NCBI RefSeq assembly: GCF_017114995.1
Contig: NZ_JABXKL010000004.1
Span: 39,427 to 103,426, forward strand
From: Nostoc sp. NMS9
Lineage (GTDB): Bacteria > Cyanobacteriota > Cyanobacteriia > Cyanobacteriales > Nostocaceae
Length of the DNA stretch: 64,000 nucleotides
Direction: 5' to 3'
The translations under genes were made by a program, and so were the position numbers. This document shows, piece after piece, positions 60,866 through 64,000 of this stretch (the stretch's first letter is position 1; every line of letters starts with the position of its first letter). The notes under the pieces were generated by a model, which saw only the letters and a list, made by a program, of their open reading frames with translations, did no database searches and was not told the origin of the DNA.

Positions 60866-61195
60866 CTAGTTTTCACTACTTTTTTGCTTCGTCAACTGCT
60901 GTACTAATAATTGCACTCCCAAAGCCAACAAGCCAATTGCCACTATAGCAAAAATCCCACTACCTAAAGCAACTACACCAACAACCAGAGTCCGGACAGC
61001 AGAAGAAATCTTCACCACCAATGGATTGATTGAATGGATCGGTTTACTAGCAAAATTTGTCGCGATCGCAATCATCAGCGAATACGCTGCAAATCCCATC
61101 CCTCCAGAAATCACCGCCCCAGTAAAACAGCGTAACGGACTAGCTGTCACCTGTTCTTTAGCATCTGTTTGCGGTGTTAGATTTTGGTCATTCAT
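60866..61195 (-). CDS. DUF3082 membrane protein
   Basis: 109 residues with two hydrophobic segments (about 26-48, GAVISGGMGFAAYSLMIAIA, and 69-97, LVVGVVALGSGIFAIVAIGL). The short cytosolic N-terminus and TASPLRCFTGAV opening match DUF3082, a cyanobacterial/plastid membrane family of unknown role. Confidence 0.8.
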   Translation of the reverse strand: MNDQNLTPQTDAKEQVTASPLRCFTGAVISGGMGFAAYSLMIAIATNFASKPIHSINPLVVKISSAVRTLVVGVVALGSGIFAIVAIGLLALGVQLLVQQLTKQKSSEN

Positions 61196-61366
61196 AATAT
61201 TTAGATTTTAGATGTTAGATTGGAGCATTAGGAATAATTATTGTCCTCAGCTAATCGCCATTCAAATTGCATCTCTGCGTCTTTGCGTTTTTTTAGCGAT
61301 TTGAACTATGCAACTAAAAAACTCATCAGTTTATTTCTTATACTCGATTTAACGATAAAGATTAAT

Positions 61367-62320
61367 TTAAATTGAAGATGCCACCTGAATACCATGTGTA
61401 ATTGTCCGAGTCACAAATAATTCTAAGTCTTCATCAAGAATTGCTTTCCTAACTTGTAACTTCACTTGTTCTGCTTGCTGTTGAGACTCAAAAAGAGCAA
61501 ATACTGTTGGGCCAGAACCAGACATCATTGTTCCTAAAACACCTTCTTGATTTGCAAACACTTCTCGCAGTTGCAAGACTTGGGGATAGTCTGGCAATAC
61601 AACTCGTTCTAAATCATTGTGCAGTTTTCGGGCAATTTCTCGCGCATCTTTATCTAGAACAGCTTTTACTATTACTCCTGAATGAACTGCATTAGCACGC
61701 GCTGTCAAGTTGTCGCTATCTCTAATATAAGAATGACCAAACTGCTGTCGATAGGTTTTGTATGCCCAAGCGGTGGAAACTTCCAAACTGCGGTATTTTG
61801 CTAACACTATATAGATACTATCCAAACTTGGCAGCGGAGAAAGTTGCTCACCTCTACCTGTTGCGATCGCAGTTCCACCCGCAACACAAAAGGGCACATC
61901 TGAACCGAGTGTGCCTCCCAACTCCTCTAATTCTGACTGAGTTAACCCCAACTTCCACAGTAAATCTATCCCCACCAACACAGCTGCTGCATTCGTCGAA
62001 CCCCCAGCCAACCCAGCAGCGACAGGAATCTGCTTATTAATAGTAATCTCTACGCCTCCATATTTAGCAAAGGCTTCGGGAAATTGCCTCACCATTAATT
62101 CTGCTGCTTGGTATGCCAGATTACTTTTATCTGTCGGTACTTGTGGGTGGTTGCAGTAAACCCTAATGGTATCAGTACTAATGGAACGCACATCAATTTC
62201 GTCTGCAAGCCCGATACTTTGAAGTATCATGGCTAACTCGTGATAGCCATCGAGGCGAGCGCCAATGATTTCCAGATACAAGTTGATTTTAGCAGGGGCA
62301 ATTAGGCTGTAAGAACGCAT
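61367..62320 (-). CDS. ispE: 4-diphosphocytidyl-2-C-methyl-D-erythritol kinase
   Basis: 317 residues from the ATG at 62320 (MRSYSLIAPAKINLYLEIIG); 13 further upstream codons come from heptamer repeats. GHMP-kinase motifs: PAKINLYLEI, PVAAGLAGGSTNAAAVLVGI (ATP-binding) and MMSGSGPTVFALF. It phosphorylates CDP-methylerythritol in the MEP isoprenoid pathway. Confidence 0.95.
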   Translation of the reverse strand: MRSYSLIAPAKINLYLEIIGARLDGYHELAMILQSIGLADEIDVRSISTDTIRVYCNHPQVPTDKSNLAYQAAELMVRQFPEAFAKYGGVEITINKQIPVAAGLAGGSTNAAAVLVGIDLLWKLGLTQSELEELGGTLGSDVPFCVAGGTAIATGRGEQLSPLPSLDSIYIVLAKYRSLEVSTAWAYKTYRQQFGHSYIRDSDNLTARANAVHSGVIVKAVLDKDAREIARKLHNDLERVVLPDYPQVLQLREVFANQEGVLGTMMSGSGPTVFALFESQQQAEQVKLQVRKAILDEDLELFVTRTITHGIQVASSI

Positions 62321-62329
62321 TTTCTGGGA

Positions 62330-62455
62330 ATGGGGAATTGGGCATTGGGCATTGGGCATTGGGTATTGGGCATTGGGAATGGGAATTCTCCTAACTCCTA
62401 ACTCCTAACTTCTAACTCCTAACTCCCAACTCCCAATTCCCCACTCCCAATTCAT
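62330..62455. repeat. Heptamer repeats between rsmA and ispE
   Basis: TTGGGCATTGGGCATTGGGC repeats (62339-62378) are followed by CTCCTAACTCCTAACTCCTA repeats (62390-62452). The second block encodes the C-terminal residues of RsmA on the minus strand. Confidence 0.85.
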
Positions 62456-63269
62456 TTGCTAGAATCACCCATTGCTGAACGCTGAGGTCTTCAGCTCTGG
62501 CTTGGGGATTTATTTTTAATTGTTCCAGTAAGTGGCTCAAGCGATCGCGTTCCATAACAGATTGCAAATTATTTCGTAACATTTTCCGTTTGGCACCAAA
62601 CCCCAACTTTAAGAAATTTTCTAACTGTCGGGGATTAAGTGCTGGTATCTCTATTTTTCGGGGACGCAATCGCACCACTGCTGAATCGACTTTTGGCGGT
62701 GGATGGAATGCGGCTGCTGGAACTGTGCAGATTAACTCACACTCAGCCAAATACTGTACCCGTACACTCAACGCCCCAAAAGTTTTTGATTCTGGTTTAG
62801 CATATAACCTTTCTGCTACTTCTTTTTGTACCAGTAAAACTATTGAGTCAAATGGTTCAGGGTTAGGGTTAGCGATCGTACCCAGTAGTTTCTCAATGAT
62901 TGGTCCTGTAATGTTGTAGGGAATATTGGCTACTACCTTATTTGGCTTTTGGAAATTGGGAAAGGCTGCCAGATAAGATGGTAAATCTAGAGTGAGAAAA
63001 TCCCCTTGTAGCAGTAAAAAATTTTCAGTCTTACCAAGCTGCTTTGACAACAGTTGGCATAAGTCGCGGTCTATTTCAACTGCAACCAGAGATTGCACTA
63101 AGGGTAATAAACGACGAGTCAGAATGCCAGTTCCAGGCCCAATTTCCAGAACGCGATCGCCTTTGGGGGAGCGATCGCTTTCTGTACACTCTGCTGCTTG
63201 AATAATTGCGTTGAGCGCTTTTTCACTTTTGAGCCAATGTTGAGCAAAGACCTTACGCGGTCGGATCAT
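62412..63269 (-). CDS. rsmA: 16S rRNA dimethyladenosine methyltransferase
   Basis: 285 residues. RPRKVFAQHWLKSEKALNAI, the SAM motif VLEIGPGTGILTRRLL, ANIPYNITGPIIEKLL (NIPY catalytic motif) and the HTH-like C-terminal part (LGFGAKRKMLRNNL) are RsmA/KsgA hallmarks. The last residues (NELGVGNWELGVRS) are read from heptamer repeats and extend beyond the usual end. Interestingly it lies next to a 16S rRNA gene, its substrate. Confidence 0.95.
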   Translation of the reverse strand: MIRPRKVFAQHWLKSEKALNAIIQAAECTESDRSPKGDRVLEIGPGTGILTRRLLPLVQSLVAVEIDRDLCQLLSKQLGKTENFLLLQGDFLTLDLPSYLAAFPNFQKPNKVVANIPYNITGPIIEKLLGTIANPNPEPFDSIVLLVQKEVAERLYAKPESKTFGALSVRVQYLAECELICTVPAAAFHPPPKVDSAVVRLRPRKIEIPALNPRQLENFLKLGFGAKRKMLRNNLQSVMERDRLSHLLEQLKINPQARAEDLSVQQWVILANELGVGNWELGVRS

Positions 63270-63948
63270 CTGTATTTTTTGCCTAGTCTAGTTTTTAGCT
63301 TTTTCTCAAAAACTCATTATAAATTTTGAAGTCCCTCTACAGCGCTAAACTCACTCTAACGCCTATCTTGTCTTCCAAACGCTCTGCGATTATAACAGTG
63401 GCGATCGCGTAAATGTCCATATAAGCGTCACCTGTAGGATAGGATTCTTAAACCGCAAACTCCGCAACAACTATGCTCTTATATATAGTTAGTTCAGGCA
63501 TAAGCATTGAGGATAAATCCCTCTAGCAAGACTACCTCCTGCCTTTTTCCATAATCATTAATCACTCAACCTGCATCAGATTCCATTTAAAGACAAACAA
63601 CGTCCATTATTCACACACTCAGGTTTAGCCACTTCGTTCTTGCCTCCCGCCTGTTGCTTAACCCATTCACCTGAAAGTAAAGCCAGTCAATCAATTTGCC
63701 TTTTCAGAAAAAAGAATAAATTTATCCCTTGACAAACTAGGGGATGACTAGTTACTCTAGTTAAGTGGAAAGGCGACAGACGCCAACCACCGCTGAACCT
63801 GAAAAATATAATACTTTGAAAGCTTAAGAAAAAACAATCCTCGTCAAAAGATTTTACTTTTGGGATTTCCCAAAAAGATAATAATCAAAATTGTAAATAG
63901 GATTCCGGAAAATATTTTTTTTCGGAGCCACAAACTCGAAACACAACA
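63270..63948 (+). promoter_or_regulatory. rRNA operon upstream region and leader
   Basis: 679 bp between divergent rsmA and the 16S gene, without coding sequence. A candidate promoter has TTGACA at 63729-63734 and TACTCT at 63753-63758 (18-bp spacing). Downstream, GGCGACAGACGCC (63772-63784) and CTTTTGGGATTTCCCAAAAAG (about 63857-63877) can form leader hairpins, probably for RNase III processing or antitermination. Confidence 0.5.

Positions 63949-64000
<52 letters not shown>

Overview
The window comes from the chromosome of a filamentous heterocyst-forming cyanobacterium (Nostoc/Anabaena type). The evidence is a nifD gene cut by an excision element with a XisA-type recombinase, a Mo-nitrogenase cluster with fdxH, an uptake hydrogenase, frequent GCGATCGC (HIP1) octamers, and heptanucleotide tandem repeats in many spacers. 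The exact species cannot be named from this sequence.

Region 1 (1-9797) is the right-hand part of the nifD excision element. The recombinase gene xisA lies beside the 11-bp crossover core (9787-9797). The cargo is an SH3/hydrolase-like protein, a sensor kinase, a methyltransferase, a dienelactone hydrolase, a DUF2267 protein, two PD-(D/E)XK-type nucleases and a DUF433/DUF5615 toxin-antitoxin-like pair. The left end of the element is outside the window.

Region 2 (9788-20786) is the nitrogenase cluster: the nifD 3' segment, nifK, a Mo-nitro_C protein, nifE, nifN, nifX, a DUF269 gene, a DUF683 gene, nifW, hesA, hesB, fdxH and a FeoA-like gene. Convergent to it is a molbindin gene, followed by a P-loop ATPase and a decayed homocitrate synthase (nifV-like) C-terminus. 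Most spacers are filled with 7-bp repeats or inverted repeats.

Region 3 (21094-34256) holds an ankyrin/SagB-oxidoreductase/small-protein operon, hupW, three small toxin-antitoxin or protease modules (one a broken hicB), a membrane TIR protein with a periplasmic ligand-binding domain, uninterrupted hupSL, and a DUF2887 gene whose 3' end is triplicated.

Region 4 (34723-45535) is the extended hyp operon: a TPR protein, two tiny membrane proteins, a NifU-Rieske fusion, an NHL-repeat protein, then hypF, hypC, hypD, hypE, hypA and hypB. These insert the NiFe(CN)2CO centre of HupL and probably help mature HupS; HupW then trims HupL. Hydrogenase recovers the H2 made by nitrogenase.

Region 5 (45848-64000) is more ordinary chromosome: an LLM flavin enzyme with a paralogue of the region 3 small protein, hypothetical membrane proteins, cysK, an NYN-domain protein, a two-component pair, a divergent SucC/SucD-like pair, a large single-pass membrane protein, tRNA-Gly(CCC), a GerMN lipoprotein, DUF3082, ispE and rsmA. 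It ends with the leader and first bases of a 16S rRNA gene.

Items most worth a second look are the TIR/periplasmic-binding receptor, the two phased 21-bp repeat arrays, the flavin-enzyme plus small-protein modules that bracket the hydrogenase locus, the frameshift at the xisA 5' end, and the SucD-like protein lacking the catalytic histidine.
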